Shown one piece after another: positions 63,654-64,000 of a stretch of 64,000 bases of DNA. A model generated the notes under the pieces. The model was not told the origin of the DNA and ran no database searches. It was given only the letters and a program-made list of their open reading frames with translations. The translations under genes were made by a program, and so were the position numbers. The stretch is from Planococcus lenghuensis (lineage in GTDB: Bacteria; Bacillota; Bacilli; Bacillales_A; Planococcaceae), in the NCBI RefSeq assembly GCF_001999905.1, contig NZ_CP019640.1, forward strand, positions 2,584,001 through 2,648,000, in the 5' to 3' direction. Position 1 is the stretch's first letter. Every line of letters begins with the position of its first letter.

Positions 63654-64000
63654 CCGGCCTCCTCCATGGCGAGCGACAGCTGACTTAGATCCCTCAGTTG
63701 CGCTTTCTTTACTTGGTACGGCGGTTCCAGCAGATTCAATTCCTGCTGCAGGTTTTCCTGAAACCGCTCAACCACCCGCTGGACGCCTGCCGCATTCGTG
63801 TCTTTCAGCAGCAGGTAGAGCGTATCGTCCATACTGGTCGCCAAGTCATATTTTTGCCTGATTGTGTGCTGGATCGTCCGCTCCATCGTGTCCATTACGC
63901 TTCGCTGAGCGCCTGTACCGTCTTGAATTAGAGCCAGCTCCAAAAACCAGATCTCCTCTTGATGGCGCTCGCTTGATTTCATAAGCCAAGCAGCCTGCTC
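63650..64000 (-). CDS. degenerate GGDEF-domain protein, N-terminus beyond the right edge
   Basis: The frame is open to the window edge, giving at least 116 residues; the visible ATG at 63982 is probably internal. The sequence pattern (LELALIQDGTG, IQHTIRQKYDLATSMDDTLYLLLKD, VQRVVERFQENL) follows the alpha/beta layout of a GGDEF domain but the catalytic GGDEF is replaced by SMDDT, so it cannot make cyclic-di-GMP. It overlaps the GT2 gene by ATGA. B. subtilis YdaK is a similar inactive GGDEF receptor beside the GT2 YdaM. Identity as YdaK-like is tentative. Confidence 0.6.
   Translation of the reverse strand, partial: EQAAWLMKSSERHQEEIWFLELALIQDGTGAQRSVMDTMERTIQHTIRQKYDLATSMDDTLYLLLKDTNAAGVQRVVERFQENLQQELNLLEPPYQVKKAQLRDLSQLSLAMEEAG

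Overview
The window looks like a chromosomal segment from a low-to-mid GC Gram-positive bacterium of the Bacillales, most likely the Planococcaceae (inference). Supporting signs are strong GGAGG ribosome binding sites, frequent TTG/GTG starts, T-box leaders, a YhfH-type small protein, GlpP antitermination with a perfect cre site, ArgR/AhrC-like operators, and IS1182, IS3 and IS200/IS605-type elements typical of that group. No rRNA, tRNA or CRISPR array was seen.

Layout. 1-2400 is AT-rich and accessory: a gene running off the left edge, two paralogous small proteins with an HTH-like segment, a winged-helix protein, and two stretches without genes. 2451-5781 holds an M20 amidohydrolase, an iron alcohol dehydrogenase and a small hydrophilic protein, with an IS1182 element (about 5789-7851) right behind it. 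7865-12949 has an aminotransferase, a LytTR regulator facing the glyoxylate-shunt genes aceA-aceB, and yhfH. 13108-17553 has a cupin, a second small hydrophilic protein, a HAD phosphatase, an acyl-CoA ligase and an acetamidase/formamidase. 17664-20925 is an amino-acid ABC transporter with two tandem substrate-binding lipoproteins, each behind its own extended -10 promoter and ArgR-like box.

21009-25793 is trpDCFBA behind a tryptophan T-box. The rest of the pathway (trpE-trpG) lies at 40456-42799 behind a second tryptophan T-box. A 21-bp tandem repeat array (25865-26085) lies just upstream of the trpD promoter. 26213-36070 carries an acyl-CoA ligase, a DUF3221 lipoprotein, a YeiH-type transporter, malic enzyme, gamma-glutamyltransferase, an SGNH hydrolase and a VOC dioxygenase. 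36097-39849 is broken up by a TnpB-only element and an IS3 element with a nonsense codon in orfA, beside gene remnants. 42839-50110 has a lipoprotein, a structured non-coding block, an M20 peptidase, KTSC and EamA proteins, an amidase and a second TnpB element.

50128-53256 has DinB and DUF2188 proteins, then a tightly overlapping four-gene set: heme-monooxygenase-like protein, helical sensor-like protein, B12-binding protein with a CarH-type Wx9EH motif, and RsbR-like STAS protein. It looks like a possible light- or cobalamin-sensing input to a stressosome-type partner switch and is the most interesting unit here. 53316-58276 is the glycerol regulon (glpD, glpK, glpF, glpP) with two GlpP-type leader terminators. 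58487-64000 ends with DUF4126, a ROK kinase, a threonine-aldolase/YciI pair, an MBL hydrolase, and a GT2 glycosyltransferase translationally coupled to a degenerate GGDEF protein cut by the right edge.

Taken together, the metabolic genes (glyoxylate shunt, acyl-CoA ligases, malic enzyme, glycerol uptake, peptide/amide hydrolases) fit a heterotroph growing on lipids, acetate and protein breakdown products.
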